A stretch of DNA of 38,333 bases, from the NCBI GenBank assembly GCA_007118975.1, contig SKQO01000159.1, positions 1 to 38,333 on the forward strand, read 5' to 3'. The notes under the pieces are model-generated. The model had not been told where the DNA came from. It ran no database searches and saw only the letters and a list, made by a program, of their open reading frames with translations. A program made the position numbers and the translations under genes. Positions 25,362 through 34,732 of the stretch are shown here, piece after piece. The stretch comes from Halobacteriales archaeon (GTDB lineage: Archaea > Halobacteriota > Halobacteria > Halobacteriales > SKNY01). Positions within the stretch are counted from its first letter, which is position 1. Each line of letters begins with the position of its first letter.

Positions 25362-25787
25362 ATGCCCGAATACATGCGAACAAGTTTCAATATCCCGACA
25401 GCCTTGCTGGAGGAATTCGACGAGACGTGGGAGGCGCAGGGGCTCGATTCGCGGTCACGGGCAGTCAGGGAGGCAATGTACGAATACATTGAGGCCCACA
25501 CCAGGCTCGAGGAAGTATCTGGGGACGTGGCAACCACTCTAGCGTTTGATTACGAACACGAGCGAGTCATTCGCGACCTTCATAATGTCCAACACGACTT
25601 TCAAGATATCATCACAACAACAAGTCATATGCACGAAGGAGAGTGGTGCCTAGAAACGGTATTCTGCCACGGCGATGCTGCGCGTGTTCGTCAACTCGTG
25701 TATCGTCTCCGCGATTTCGATGCTGTCGGGCGCGTGAAAGTGCTCCTTCTTAAGCCTCAGCCCCGGTCGAGCTCGCAAGAAGAATGA
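25362..25787 (+). CDS. NikR-like metal-responsive regulator (copy 3)
   Basis: This 141-aa protein starts at ATG 25362 (MPEYMRTSFNIP); the open frame upstream is unlikely to be coding. The ribbon-helix-helix part contains RTSFNIPTALLEEFDETW and SRAVREAMYEYI. The ACT-like domain has candidate ligands His78, His89-x-His91 and Cys96, the same H-x10-HxH-x4-C spacing as copy 2. It is more divergent than the other two. It is transcribed away from the CHC protein and CobW remnant and probably once controlled them. A small frame of unknown nature begins at its stop (ATGA). Confidence 0.72.
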   Translation: MPEYMRTSFNIPTALLEEFDETWEAQGLDSRSRAVREAMYEYIEAHTRLEEVSGDVATTLAFDYEHERVIRDLHNVQHDFQDIITTTSHMHEGEWCLETVFCHGDAARVRQLVYRLRDFDAVGRVKVLLLKPQPRSSSQEE

Positions 25788-26035
25788 GCCATCGCATCCT
25801 GCCTCAAATTGTCAAAGAATATCCGGCGTTAAGTGATCTTGCTCGACGAGCACTTAAACGGCGTGTTGCTCTAGCCGGGACCCGGTGCTCCAAACTTCTG
25901 CAGACCGATGTCGGACTAATCGAGGATACAAGATCCTTGACGTGTGATGTCATGCAACAACCTGTAAGTATTGGAAGGATCGAGTCACCCTGTATTGATC
26001 CGTGGGACTCCGAAATTGGTCGACTGACTAATTAA
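25784..26035 (+). CDS. Hypothetical 83-aa protein overlapping the NikR3 stop
   Basis: The start ATG overlaps the preceding stop. The product begins MSHRILPQIVKEYPALSDLARRALKRR and has four scattered Cys, a net charge near neutral and no family I recognise. Translational coupling is the main argument for it. The composition is less acidic than usual for haloarchaea, so it may be non-coding. Confidence 0.25.
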   Translation: MSHRILPQIVKEYPALSDLARRALKRRVALAGTRCSKLLQTDVGLIEDTRSLTCDVMQQPVSIGRIESPCIDPWDSEIGRLTN

Positions 26036-26206
26036 CTCAATGCGCATATTGCGAGAATTATTGGATACTGGCACCTCTCGTCACCGATTCCGGTACTCTC
26101 TGATTTCTTTCTGATTCCTTATCGGGCTTGGTTGAAGTGAGACGAGCTGATGCAAGACTCGATGAGGGATAATTTCATATGGCTCTGTGATCACGTTCGA
26201 TTAGGA

Positions 26207-26389
26207 ATGTCCGAAGAAAAGAAAGATCGGTTCAAGCGTATCGATTCCGCGATCGATAAGATTCGAGAGGAGATTGACGACGTCGCCGAAGGGGGAAGAT
26301 CCGCGGGTGGGAAAGCCTCCAGGGAAGTACGCGAGGCCATCGACAACCTCGAAGCCAAAATTGAACGGCTCCGAAAGCGCGATCAGTGA
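26207..26389 (+). CDS. 60-aa coiled-coil protein
   Basis: From ATG 26207 (MSEEKKDRFKRIDSAIDKIREEIDD) the protein is almost wholly charged helix with heptad-like spacing of Ile/Leu, broken once by a Gly-Gly linker (GGRSAGGKAS). It then resumes as REVREAIDNLEAKIERLRK. It could form a short coiled-coil hairpin. A TATA-like ATAATTTCATA lies about 28 bases upstream, fitting a leaderless start. The function is unknown. An upstream ATG at 26150 is less likely because its added residues are hydrophobic and unlike the rest. Confidence 0.5.
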   Translation: MSEEKKDRFKRIDSAIDKIREEIDDVAEGGRSAGGKASREVREAIDNLEAKIERLRKRDQ

Positions 26390-26821
26390 GGGACTTCCGC
26401 CTCTTGCCAATTGTTTCACCGTCGCGGGAGGCGCCCTAGTGTTCTGGAACAACTCCGAGCGAACCTGTGTTACGGGCCAGTCGCATTGAGGCAGTGAGAC
26501 TGCAACGACGCGCATTGACGTGAACAGCTGCAGGCTGTCAGTGGCCCGTGTCCATGTGCTCTTTTAATGACGAGAAGTTGGATGCGTTTGCTTGTACTGG
26601 CTCACCGCTCGGGACCACCGCTTCCCAGTCCGCGGTTCCAGCCGACCCCACTGGTCGAAACGGGGGCGTCGGTTTGCCCGATTGCCGTACGCAGGTCTCA
26701 AATCTGAACTCGCGATCGTCGCAGGTTCCGCTCAGCCCGTACCGTCCGATCGCCGCTTGCAAGGAGATTCATGAGAGGCGTGTTCCCGGCGATTTGGCTG
26801 TGTTTTCGTGATTGGCGCGGG
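26390..26821. other. Gap with only a doubtful minus-strand frame
   Basis: A 74-codon frame on the minus strand (26762-26538) reads RFETCVRQSGKPTPPFRPVGSAGTADWEAV and ends KEHMDTGH. I cannot assign it. It may be a relic attached to a lost mobile element. Nothing else coding is visible before the aminotransferase. Confidence 0.3.
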
Positions 26822-28216
26822 TCAGCTGACTTCAGTCGGATCGGAGAGACACGCCATCTCTGTTGTCGACTCTTCGATGGCGTCGAGAAGCAGTTCGGCC
26901 CCGAGCGCGATTTCTCGTTCTGTCACGTCGAGGGGTGGAATCAGCCGCATCGATCGCTGTCCGCATCCGAGCGTCAACAAGCCGCGGTCGAGCGCGGCAC
27001 GAATCGTCGCTTCGAGATGATCCTTCGACTCGAAGTCGAGAGCAACCAGTAACCCCTTTCCACGAACGTTGGTGATCCACTCGGGATCCGCCTCCCGGAG
27101 CCGAGCCTTCAACTGCTCGCCTCGCTCCCGGGCATTTGCCAGCAGATCTTGCTCTTGGATGATATCGATCGTTAGTGCCCCTTGCATTGCGGCGAGCACA
27201 TCACCGCCGCCCCACGTCGAGGAAATGCGGGCCTTCTCGTCCGGGAAGATATCGCGGCTCGCGACTGTCGCGCCCACCTGGAGGGCCTTCGCGCTCGTGA
27301 TCACGTCCGGCTCGAATGCGTAGTGATCGGCGCCCCACCACTCGCCGGTGCGACCGAGACCTGTCTGAATTTCGTCGGCAATCAACAAGACGTCATGTTC
27401 CTCCTGCACAGCTCGGAGTTCCTCGGCGAACGCGTCGCTTGGAAACCGATAGCCACCTTCCCCCTGGACTGGTTCGACAATGATGTACGCGAGGTCTGTC
27501 GGGTCGATGTAGCCTCGTTTCGGATCGAGTATTTCACGAAGTTGGGAGGGCCCGTCTTCGGTGGGGAAGAATCCACACTCACAGGACGCACGCATACACG
27601 TCCGGTCACGACAAAACGGGACGTCGTGGACGCCCGGCAGTTCCGGCATATCCCGTCGGTGCACTGCTTTGGACCGGTTCAGTGACAGCGCCCCGAGTGT
27701 CCGCCCGTGAAATGCCCCTTTAAACGTAATCGCTTGTGAGGCCCCGTTTCGGTGGTCGTAGGCGATCTTGATGGCGTTCTCGACCGCTTCAGCCCCCGTA
27801 TTCGACAGAAAGACCGTGTCGAATCCGTAATCGTCCGTGATATCGACAAGCCGTTCCATGAGCTGCGATGGACCCGGGACATCCGCAGACTCGGGAAGCC
27901 CTCCGGTACTCGCCGTGAAGCTCTGCCCGGCGATTTTCGTGGGATTCGGCAGCTCGAACGCGTCGAGTTTCGCCTTTAGTGCGGGATTGTTGTAACCGAG
28001 CGGTGTCGAGGCGATGTGGCTGGTGAAATCAAGGAGGACGTTCCCGTCAACATCGGTACAGAAGGGACCGGTCGCCCCCGCCGTGAGATCCCAGACGAAT
28101 TCGTAGGCAGGGGTACTGAGGGCTCCGAACTGGCGGTGGTACTCTACCCATTTCTCCGCGCGTTCCCCAGGGAACGACTCGACCCGGGGTTCGACGGCAT
28201 CTCTGTCCATGTCCAT
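26822..28216 (-). CDS. Class III PLP aminotransferase (GABA/ornithine type)
   Basis: The protein has 464 residues from ATG 28216 (MDMDRDAVEP). The class III pattern is complete: SNTGAEAVENAIKIAYDHR near 138, FKGAFHGRTLGALSL near 165, YIIVEPVQGEGGY near 244, LLIADEIQTGLGRTG near 277 and the PLP lysine in SAKAL (Lys310). An unusual Cys cluster (Cys202, Cys207, Cys212, Cys214) sits in the loop after PELPGVHDVPF and could hold a metal or Fe-S cluster. Substrates of the family include GABA, ornithine, lysine and beta-alanine. The divergent aldehyde dehydrogenase next door suggests the pair transaminates an omega-amine and oxidises the semialdehyde. A longer frame to 28519 is antisense to that neighbour and is rejected. 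Confidence 0.82.
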   Translation of the reverse strand: MDMDRDAVEPRVESFPGERAEKWVEYHRQFGALSTPAYEFVWDLTAGATGPFCTDVDGNVLLDFTSHIASTPLGYNNPALKAKLDAFELPNPTKIAGQSFTASTGGLPESADVPGPSQLMERLVDITDDYGFDTVFLSNTGAEAVENAIKIAYDHRNGASQAITFKGAFHGRTLGALSLNRSKAVHRRDMPELPGVHDVPFCRDRTCMRASCECGFFPTEDGPSQLREILDPKRGYIDPTDLAYIIVEPVQGEGGYRFPSDAFAEELRAVQEEHDVLLIADEIQTGLGRTGEWWGADHYAFEPDVITSAKALQVGATVASRDIFPDEKARISSTWGGGDVLAAMQGALTIDIIQEQDLLANARERGEQLKARLREADPEWITNVRGKGLLVALDFESKDHLEATIRAALDRGLLTLGCGQRSMRLIPPLDVTEREIALGAELLLDAIEESTTEMACLSDPTEVS

Positions 28217-28390
28217 GTCTTCTCGCCACACGCCATAGGATATTGGGTGACACAGTGTACGCTTTCTCCAGACGCTGCAGTGACCGCCCTCTGGATAACG
28301 CCGGGGTGGCTCCCACAGCCGACGTGTGACCGATTCGACGCCATGCGTTCGCCCCAAACGGATAACACTGCGTGGCGCGAGACCAGTAAT

Positions 28391-29986
28391 ATGCCGGGTA
28401 CCGACTTCAGCAACGAACAGACGCTGGAATGGTTCCAACGGGAGGGTCGAATGGCGGCGTTCGATCGATCCTACGAGGCGGCGATCGCGGACGTACGAAA
28501 CATGGTCGGTGAATCCCATCCGCTGTGGATCGGCGGCGAGCCAGTCGAGGCCGACGAGTCCTTTACCGTCACCAGCCCGGGCGACCGCGAGTTTGTCATC
28601 GGTGACTTCGCGTCAGGGAGTACCAAAGATGTGTCCCGGGCAATTCGGGCTGCCACCGACGCGTTTGATGACTGGCAGGGTATGCACTGGGCCGATCGAA
28701 TCGAGCTGTTCAGGGCGGCCGCAGAACGGATGCGCGACCGAAAGTTCGAACTTGCAGCGACGCTCACCCTGGAAAACGGGAAGAACCGGGCGGAGGCGAT
28801 GGCGGAAATCGACGAGGGGATCGACTTCCTGCGCTTTTACAGCCGCGAACTCGAACGGAACGACGGATACGAGCGCGATACAGGCGAGCCCACTCCTGCG
28901 CAGCACTGTCGGAATGTGCTCCGCCCTCACGGCGTCTTCGGTGTCGTCGGACCGTTCAATTTCCCGTTTGCGATCCTCGCAGGAATGACGACAGGGGCCC
29001 TAATCACCGGCAACACCGCGGTCGTCAAACCCGCAAGTGCGACGCCATTGATCGCGCACAAGGTCATCGAGATCCTCTCAGGAGCTGGCATTCCCGATGG
29101 TGTGGTCAATCTCGTTACGGGCGGGGGACGTTCCGTCGGACAGCCGCTCGTGGAACATGAGGATGTCGCCGGAGTCGTCTTCACCGGTTCTCGAGCTGTC
29201 GGCCGTGACATTCAACGGACGTTTTTAGAACAAGGTAAAGCCGGCCCGGTGATCGCGGAGCTCGGTGGGAAAAACCCAGTGATTGTCAACGAACACGCAG
29301 ATCTGGACAAGGCCGTTACGGGCGTCGCGCGTGGCGCATTCGGTTTCAGCGGGCAGAAATGTTCGGCAACGGCGAGGGTGTACGTCCACGAGGGGCTGTT
29401 CGACGTATTTACGGATCGCTTGGTCGAAGCGACGAGCGGCCTCCCCGTGTTACCCCCCGAGCACAAGGACGCATTCATCGCACCCCTCATCGACGAGAAT
29501 GTGCTCGACCGGTATCAGCGCATCTGCGAGACGGCACGGACAGAGGGGACGATCCGAGTCGGAGGCGACCTCGTCGAAGACCCTCAGCTTCCGAACGGTC
29601 GCTTTGTCGAGCCGACGGTTGTGACGGATATCCCCCACGAACATAGCCTCGCACGTGAGGAACACTTCCTTCCGTTCGTGACCATTCATCCAGTTGCGGA
29701 TCTGGACGAGGGGATCACCAAGGCGAACGACAGCGAGTACGGGTTGTGTGCCGGTCTGTTTACCGAGGATGACGACGAGATCGGAACCTGGTTCGACCGG
29801 ATTGAGGCTGGGATGTGTTACGTCAATCGGCAGCAGAGCGCGACGACTGGTGCACTCGTGCAAGCCCAGCCCTTCGGTGGTTGGAAAGCCTCCGGCACGA
29901 CCAGCAAGTTCGCCGGTGGCTACTGGTATCTCCCACAGTTTACCCGTGAACAAACTCGAACCGTCGTCGTCGACCGAAGTGGCTGA
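28391..29986 (+). CDS. Aldehyde dehydrogenase, P5C/semialdehyde dehydrogenase type
   Basis: The protein has 531 residues from ATG 28391; an in-frame ATG at 28343 is possible. Typical motifs are present: VVGPFNFPFAILAGMTTGALITGNTAVVKPAS, FTGSRAVG, ELGGKNPVIV with the catalytic Glu, and SGQKCSATARVYV with the catalytic Cys. The C-terminus CYVNRQQSATTGALVQAQPFGGWKASG closely follows the glutamate-semialdehyde (P5C) dehydrogenase branch. NAD(P)-dependent oxidation of an amino-acid semialdehyde is the likely reaction. It diverges from the class III aminotransferase 174 bases away, so the two enzymes plausibly form an ornithine- or lysine-type catabolic step. Confidence 0.82.
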   Translation: MPGTDFSNEQTLEWFQREGRMAAFDRSYEAAIADVRNMVGESHPLWIGGEPVEADESFTVTSPGDREFVIGDFASGSTKDVSRAIRAATDAFDDWQGMHWADRIELFRAAAERMRDRKFELAATLTLENGKNRAEAMAEIDEGIDFLRFYSRELERNDGYERDTGEPTPAQHCRNVLRPHGVFGVVGPFNFPFAILAGMTTGALITGNTAVVKPASATPLIAHKVIEILSGAGIPDGVVNLVTGGGRSVGQPLVEHEDVAGVVFTGSRAVGRDIQRTFLEQGKAGPVIAELGGKNPVIVNEHADLDKAVTGVARGAFGFSGQKCSATARVYVHEGLFDVFTDRLVEATSGLPVLPPEHKDAFIAPLIDENVLDRYQRICETARTEGTIRVGGDLVEDPQLPNGRFVEPTVVTDIPHEHSLAREEHFLPFVTIHPVADLDEGITKANDSEYGLCAGLFTEDDDEIGTWFDRIEAGMCYVNRQQSATTGALVQAQPFGGWKASGTTSKFAGGYWYLPQFTREQTRTVVVDRSG

Positions 29987-30545
29987 CTCACGACAGCGTG
30001 GTGGATTCTGCCTGAAGGTGTGAAACGACGCTCCTGGGGGACCAGATTGCATCGATCACGGACTGAGTACGGCATGTTCGGCGAATGATAGTGACGCCAT
30101 CCTCGGAGTGCATGGATGGCTCCGGTGTGCGGTCGGTGGAGGAGAACGCGGTTTTCTCCACGGACAGCGACTTCATGCTCAGTCGAACGAATCTCCGGCT
30201 GCATTGTGACCGGCCGTAGATCCCCGAGCGAAGGCCTCACTGCCAGTGAGTGCACCTAACGGCTCTGCGGAAGGTGTTGCGAGTGGTGATGTGGGCACGC
30301 GATCGGAAGCATCGAGGCCATGCCAGATGCCGCGAAGGTCGCCGCCAACGAACGTGACCTTTCATTCGAGTATTCACAGCGACGCTGAAAGTGACCCGAT
30401 CGTTCTCTGAGGTTGTAGGGGAGCTCGAACACGACCGATTCTGGGGCGTTACCGACAACGATCAACGATCTCGAGCGGGTGATCCAGAGACGTGACGTAA
30501 CCGTCCTCGCTTGGTACGGAGCACTCCTCTCTCGACCCCGTTCGC
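29987..30545. other. Convergent gap without recognisable genes
   Basis: The 559 bases between the aldehyde dehydrogenase and the desulfurase fusion are the downstream side of both genes. Short frames exist on both strands but have no acidic composition, no promoter and no family resemblance I can support. No strong terminator hairpin stands out. Confidence 0.4.
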
Positions 30546-32183
30546 TCAATGCTGGCCGAGTTGATTGGCGGTGGCTTCCTCGAGATACTCGCGAGCACCT
30601 TCGCGCATGACCTCCTCCGGCCCGGTCACGCAGTCACGTCTGAGTTCCGGGAACTCTCCCTCGAGGAGCGCCTCGATGCGGCCTTCCAGCTCCGCGATCT
30701 CCTCGATCGACCTGCCCAAGACTTCCTCGCTGAGGATGCTTGCAACAGCCGTCGATACCGCACAACTCTCGCTCTCGAAGCCAACTTCCTCGATGGTTCC
30801 GTCGTTTGCGACACGAACGTAAAACTCTCCGTCGTCGCCACAGGCTGTCTCGGCGGAGTGTTTGGTGAACGTGGGCGAATCAAGCCCGCCTTCGTTGCTC
30901 GGGGTGCAGGCGTGTTGGTGGATCGATGGGTGAAAGCGGTCGGATCGCAGGTAGCCGTCGAGTTCCTCGGGTGCGACGTCGACCGCCGCCAGTAAGCGAT
31001 CGATCTCGTCGGTCGTATTGTATATGTAGAAGGATGCGCGTACCGATCCAGGGATGGAGAGCACGTCGTGTAACGGCTGGGTACAGTGGTCACCGGCCCG
31101 GACGGCGATCCCCCGGTCGTTCAACATGGCGGAAAGGTCGTGGCCGTGGACGCCCTCGACGTTGAATGACACGAGCCCTGTTCGTTCCGCGCCCACGTCC
31201 GGTCCATAGACCTCGACGTTCTCCCGGGCGGTGATCTCTTCAAGGGCGTACTGGGCGAGCCCCTCCTCGTGTTCCTGGATCGTCTCCATGCCGATGTCCT
31301 CGAGATATTCGGCGGCCACGCCCAGCGCGATTCCCTCGGCGATTGGTGGCGTCCCCGCCTCGAACTTCCAGGGAAGCTTGTTCCACGACGAATGCGTGAA
31401 GGTGACGTGACGGATCATTTCGCCGCCGTAGAGAAACGGATCCATCTCTTCGAGCAAGTGTTCCTTGCCGTAGAGGCACCCGATTCCCGTGGGACCCACC
31501 ATTTTGTGTCCAGAGAACGCCAAGAAATCCGCGTCCATCGCTTCGACATCCACGGGCCGATTCGGCACCGATTGGGCCCCATCGACGAGGACCCGGGCCC
31601 CTTCATCGTGTGCGAGCTCGATGATTTCTTTGACAGGGTTGACCGTTCCGAGAACGTTCGAGACGTGCGCCAGCGAAACCAGGACAGTATCTGAACGGAT
31701 GACTTCCTTTGCGTGCTCGAGGTCGAGTCCGCCCTTTGCATCGACCCGGATAAATCGGAGATCGGCGCCTGTCTGGGCAGCCACTTGCTGCCACGTGACC
31801 AGCGACGCGTGATGTTCCATCTCCGTTGTAACGATCGCATCGCCGGGCCCGAGCTGGTTTTTCCCATAGCTGTAGGCGACGAGATTGATCCCTTCGGTCG
31901 TGTTTTTCGTGAAGATCAGTTCACGTCGGCCGCCGCTTGCCCCGATGAACGACGCGAGCCGGTCGTGTGCTTCCTCGTATGCCGTGGAGGCCTCGTGGCT
32001 CAGCTCGTGGATACCTCGGTGGACGTTCGCGTTGTATCGGGTATAGAACTCCTCGAACACTTCGTAGACCTGGCGGGGGGTGTGGGTCGTGGCTGCGTTG
32101 TCCAGGTACACCTGCGGGTTTCCGTTGATCGACCGTTCCAAGATCGGAAAATCCGCTCGGATGTCCGCCAGACGGTTCGCCAT
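30546..32183 (-). CDS. Cysteine desulfurase (SufS-type) fused to a SufU/NifU-like scaffold domain
   Basis: The protein has 545 residues from ATG 32183 (MANRLADIRADFP); a GTG nine bases upstream is less likely. Residues 1-410 are a complete SufS-like enzyme: YLDNAATTHTP, TTEMEHHASLVTW, VDGAQSVPNRPVD, the PLP lysine in SGHKMVGPTG (Lys227) and the active-site Cys367 in RAGDHCTQPLH. After a linker, residues 440-535 form a scaffold domain with Cys448 (TACGDDGEF), Cys474 (SESCAVSTAVASIL) and Cys518 (RRDCVTGPEEVM), the three cysteines of the SufU/IscU family. The fusion would pass sulfur directly from enzyme to acceptor. A separate SufU-like protein is encoded at 6.8 kb. It diverges from the luciferase-family gene. 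Confidence 0.85.
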   Translation of the reverse strand: MANRLADIRADFPILERSINGNPQVYLDNAATTHTPRQVYEVFEEFYTRYNANVHRGIHELSHEASTAYEEAHDRLASFIGASGGRRELIFTKNTTEGINLVAYSYGKNQLGPGDAIVTTEMEHHASLVTWQQVAAQTGADLRFIRVDAKGGLDLEHAKEVIRSDTVLVSLAHVSNVLGTVNPVKEIIELAHDEGARVLVDGAQSVPNRPVDVEAMDADFLAFSGHKMVGPTGIGCLYGKEHLLEEMDPFLYGGEMIRHVTFTHSSWNKLPWKFEAGTPPIAEGIALGVAAEYLEDIGMETIQEHEEGLAQYALEEITARENVEVYGPDVGAERTGLVSFNVEGVHGHDLSAMLNDRGIAVRAGDHCTQPLHDVLSIPGSVRASFYIYNTTDEIDRLLAAVDVAPEELDGYLRSDRFHPSIHQHACTPSNEGGLDSPTFTKHSAETACGDDGEFYVRVANDGTIEEVGFESESCAVSTAVASILSEEVLGRSIEEIAELEGRIEALLEGEFPELRRDCVTGPEEVMREGAREYLEEATANQLGQH

Positions 32184-32346
32184 GTGTTTCACACGCGTCC
32201 TCTTACGAAAAACCCCTCGAAAAAGCCAATCGGATCGGCGGTTCGGACCATCTGGCTAACGCACCTGTTGATCAGCATTCTCCCCGCGGACCCCCTGTCG
32301 ACGTCACGAAAGATTCTCTATCCCGAGGTACGAGGATCCACCAACC

Positions 32347-33363
32347 GTGACAACGTTTGGTTGGTTTGCGTCGCTCGAGGAGTTCACCCCGAGGGAGTGT
32401 CTCGACCAAGTAGACACCGCTGGCCCTGCGGGGTTCGAAACGACGTGGGTGAACGATCATTTCCACCCCTGGTTCGATCACTTCGAAGACGGATCGGCGG
32501 CAAACTGCGGAAGCTCGTGGTCGTGGATGCCTGCTGCACTCGAGCGGACGGACGACATGCGGGTCGGGACCGGCGTGAGTGCCATCGTTCACCGGTACCA
32601 CCCGGCTAATATCGCCCATCAACTGGCTACCCTCGATGAGATGTATCCGGGACGAGTATTCCTGGGCCTGGGGACAGGCGAAGCGCTCAACGAGAGCCCG
32701 CTCGGCTACTCGATGCCGGAGTGGAGCGAATGTGCCCAACGCACCGCCGAAGCGATTCGCATGATTCGACGGCTATTTTCGGAGGATTTCGTCGATTACG
32801 AGGGGCGGTTCTGGGACCTGAACGGTGCGCATCTGTACACCGGACCGGATACGGCACCCCCGATCTGGGTCGCGGCGAACGGTACGACGGCGGCTCGCAT
32901 GGCGGGTGATCTGGCGGACGGATTCGTAACCGTCTTCGAGTCTCCGGAACGCCTGGAGGACACCCTCTTCCCGGCGATCAAGCGAGGGATCAAAAAATCG
33001 GATCGTAACGACTCGCTCGACGATATCGACATGTGTATTCACATTCACGTCTCCTACGATCCCGACGATGAAGCGGCCGCGATGCAACAGTGTCTACCGT
33101 GGCGTGGGACCCAGTTACCCGTGTTCTTCTCCGAAGACATCTCGGATCCCCGCGTGATCCAGGAACACGGCGACAAGGTTGACCCAAACGTCCTCCGGGA
33201 AAACCCGGGGTTCATCGTCACCACCGATCCCGAGGATGTCGTCGAAGAAACCCGCAAATACGTCGATCTGGGTTTCGACGAAATCGTGTATCAGAGCCAT
33301 AGCCCGGATCAGCAGGCGTTTGCGGATCTCGTCGCCGAGCACATCATCCCCGAATTCGGGTGA
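32347..33363 (+). CDS. LLM-class (F420-dependent type) oxidoreductase
   Basis: The protein has 338 residues from GTG 32347. The bacterial-luciferase-like pattern is clear: FGWFASLEEFTPRE, WVNDHFHPWFDH near residue 35, GTGVSAIVHRYHPANIAHQLATLDEMYPGRVFLGLGTGEALNE near 75-118 and PPIWVAANGTTAARMAGDLADGFVTV near 172. This matches the branch containing F420-dependent glucose-6-phosphate and alcohol dehydrogenases. Haloarchaea make F420, so use of that cofactor is likely but not provable. The substrate is unknown. The M14-type hydrolase that follows has its own promoter. Confidence 0.8.
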   Translation: MTTFGWFASLEEFTPRECLDQVDTAGPAGFETTWVNDHFHPWFDHFEDGSAANCGSSWSWMPAALERTDDMRVGTGVSAIVHRYHPANIAHQLATLDEMYPGRVFLGLGTGEALNESPLGYSMPEWSECAQRTAEAIRMIRRLFSEDFVDYEGRFWDLNGAHLYTGPDTAPPIWVAANGTTAARMAGDLADGFVTVFESPERLEDTLFPAIKRGIKKSDRNDSLDDIDMCIHIHVSYDPDDEAAAMQQCLPWRGTQLPVFFSEDISDPRVIQEHGDKVDPNVLRENPGFIVTTDPEDVVEETRKYVDLGFDEIVYQSHSPDQQAFADLVAEHIIPEFG

Positions 33364-33516
33364 TGCTACCGGGGTAGGTACGAACGATCCAACGTTCCTC
33401 AGTACCGAGCTCCACTGCCGCGAGTGACAGGCGGACCGCCCCTGCGTTCCACCGCCGGGTTCTGCGTCCCCGCTTTCCCCGACTGGATCGGTCTCTTCGT
33501 CAGGAGAAACACGCAG

Positions 33517-33522
33517 TTTTAT
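33517..33522 (+). promoter_or_regulatory. TATA box of the M14-type hydrolase gene
   Basis: TTTTAT is centred about 27 bases before ATG 33547. It supports a leaderless transcript and selects that ATG over 33535 and the longer frame. Confidence 0.45.
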
Positions 33523-33546
33523 TGGTACTCTACCATGTTGGACGCC

Positions 33547-34608
33547 ATGACCTCCCGACCTCGACCGGAACCCTTCCGGTATGAAGAGCGCGTTCCGCCT
33601 GGAGAACGGCGGCAGTTTCGTGCCGAAGTGGGGGAAAATTACCTCGGAGACACCGTCGAGATTCCGGTGACGGTCGTCAATGGCGTGGGCGAGGGCCCGA
33701 CGATTTTCTTTACGGCCGCCATCCACGGGGACGAGCTCAACGGTGTCAAGGTCGTGCAGGAAATCGCGACCCGATACGACCCGGAAGCACTTCGCGGCAC
33801 TCTCGTCTGTTTACACGTTTGTAACGTGCCGGCGTACGAGGCCCAACAACGCTATACACCGATATACGACCAGGATCTCAATCGCGCATTCCCGGGCAAG
33901 GGTCGCTCGACCACGACCGAACGGATGGCAAGCAAGATCTATCATCGGTTCATCCGTCCGTGCGATCTCGGGATCGACTTTCACACTTCCACACGGAATC
34001 GGACGACGATCTATCACGTCAGAGCCGATCTCGAGAACGAGGACGCCAACCGGCTCGCTCGCTCCTTCGGTGCCAACGTCATGCTCACGGGCAGTGGCGA
34101 CGCTGGGTCGCTTCGATCCGTCGCCACGAGCGCCGACATCCCGACGATCACGGTCGAAATGGGTCGCGCCCACCGGTTTCAGCCGGTGCTAATCGAGAAG
34201 GCGCTCGATTCCGTCGAAAGCGTTTTCGCAGAGTACGACGTGCTACCGGGGCGTCCGGTACACTGGCCAGGGTGGTACAAGATCACGACTCCGGAAAGTG
34301 CGAAGCGTTGGTTACGGGCAGATATCGGTGGACTGGTCGACATGGAATGGGGCCCGTATCCGCTCGTCCGGGCGGACGAGGTGATCTGTCGTATCACGGA
34401 TCATTTCTCCACCAAAGAGGACGTAGTGCGAGCCCCATTCGATGGGCTCATCGTCGGCGCGCTGGAGAATCCGGTTGCTGCGCCCGGTCATCCGGTCTGT
34501 CACCTAGTCCGGCTTGACGAAACCACGGTGGAGGAGATCGAACGGGAGATCGACCGCGGGGAGTTCGACGGGTACCGCCGATACGGTCACCGATGGGCGG
34601 CAGAATGA
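33547..34608 (+). CDS. Succinylglutamate desuccinylase/aspartoacylase-family (M14) hydrolase
   Basis: The protein has 353 residues from ATG 33547 (MTSRPRPEPFRYEE), chosen from the TATA-like box. Zinc ligands of the M14 fold appear as AAIHGDELNG (His60, Glu63) and GIDFHTSTRN (His146). The DLNRAFPG motif (110-117) is also typical, and ITVEMG near residue 200 carries the probable catalytic Glu. The C-terminal part (FSTKEDVVRAPFDGLIVG, NPVAAPGHPVCHLV) is the beta-rich domain usual for these proteins. The family cleaves N-acyl amino acids such as succinylglutamate or acetylaspartate. The exact substrate is unknown. Closeness to aminotransferase and semialdehyde dehydrogenase genes fits amino-acid breakdown. 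Confidence 0.8.
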   Translation: MTSRPRPEPFRYEERVPPGERRQFRAEVGENYLGDTVEIPVTVVNGVGEGPTIFFTAAIHGDELNGVKVVQEIATRYDPEALRGTLVCLHVCNVPAYEAQQRYTPIYDQDLNRAFPGKGRSTTTERMASKIYHRFIRPCDLGIDFHTSTRNRTTIYHVRADLENEDANRLARSFGANVMLTGSGDAGSLRSVATSADIPTITVEMGRAHRFQPVLIEKALDSVESVFAEYDVLPGRPVHWPGWYKITTPESAKRWLRADIGGLVDMEWGPYPLVRADEVICRITDHFSTKEDVVRAPFDGLIVGALENPVAAPGHPVCHLVRLDETTVEEIEREIDRGEFDGYRRYGHRWAAE

Positions 34609-34732
34609 TCGCACTACCTCACACCAATCAATCCCAGGTAAGTTCGTTTCTGCAGGGGTCCGGCAACCGACACAGGTTAACCGACGGAAGCAGGTGGGAG
34701 TAGTCGAAAACGGAGATAGTCTCTCAAAATGG

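Noticed and set aside
28217-28519. N-terminal extension of the class III aminotransferase
   Set aside because: It runs antisense into the aldehyde dehydrogenase gene and has no acidic or family-like sequence; ATG 28216 fits the family.
30300-30545. Possible DUF302-like fragment on the plus strand (SFSEVVGELEHDRFWGV)
   Set aside because: The similarity is too short and rests on one phrase; no start, no continuation.
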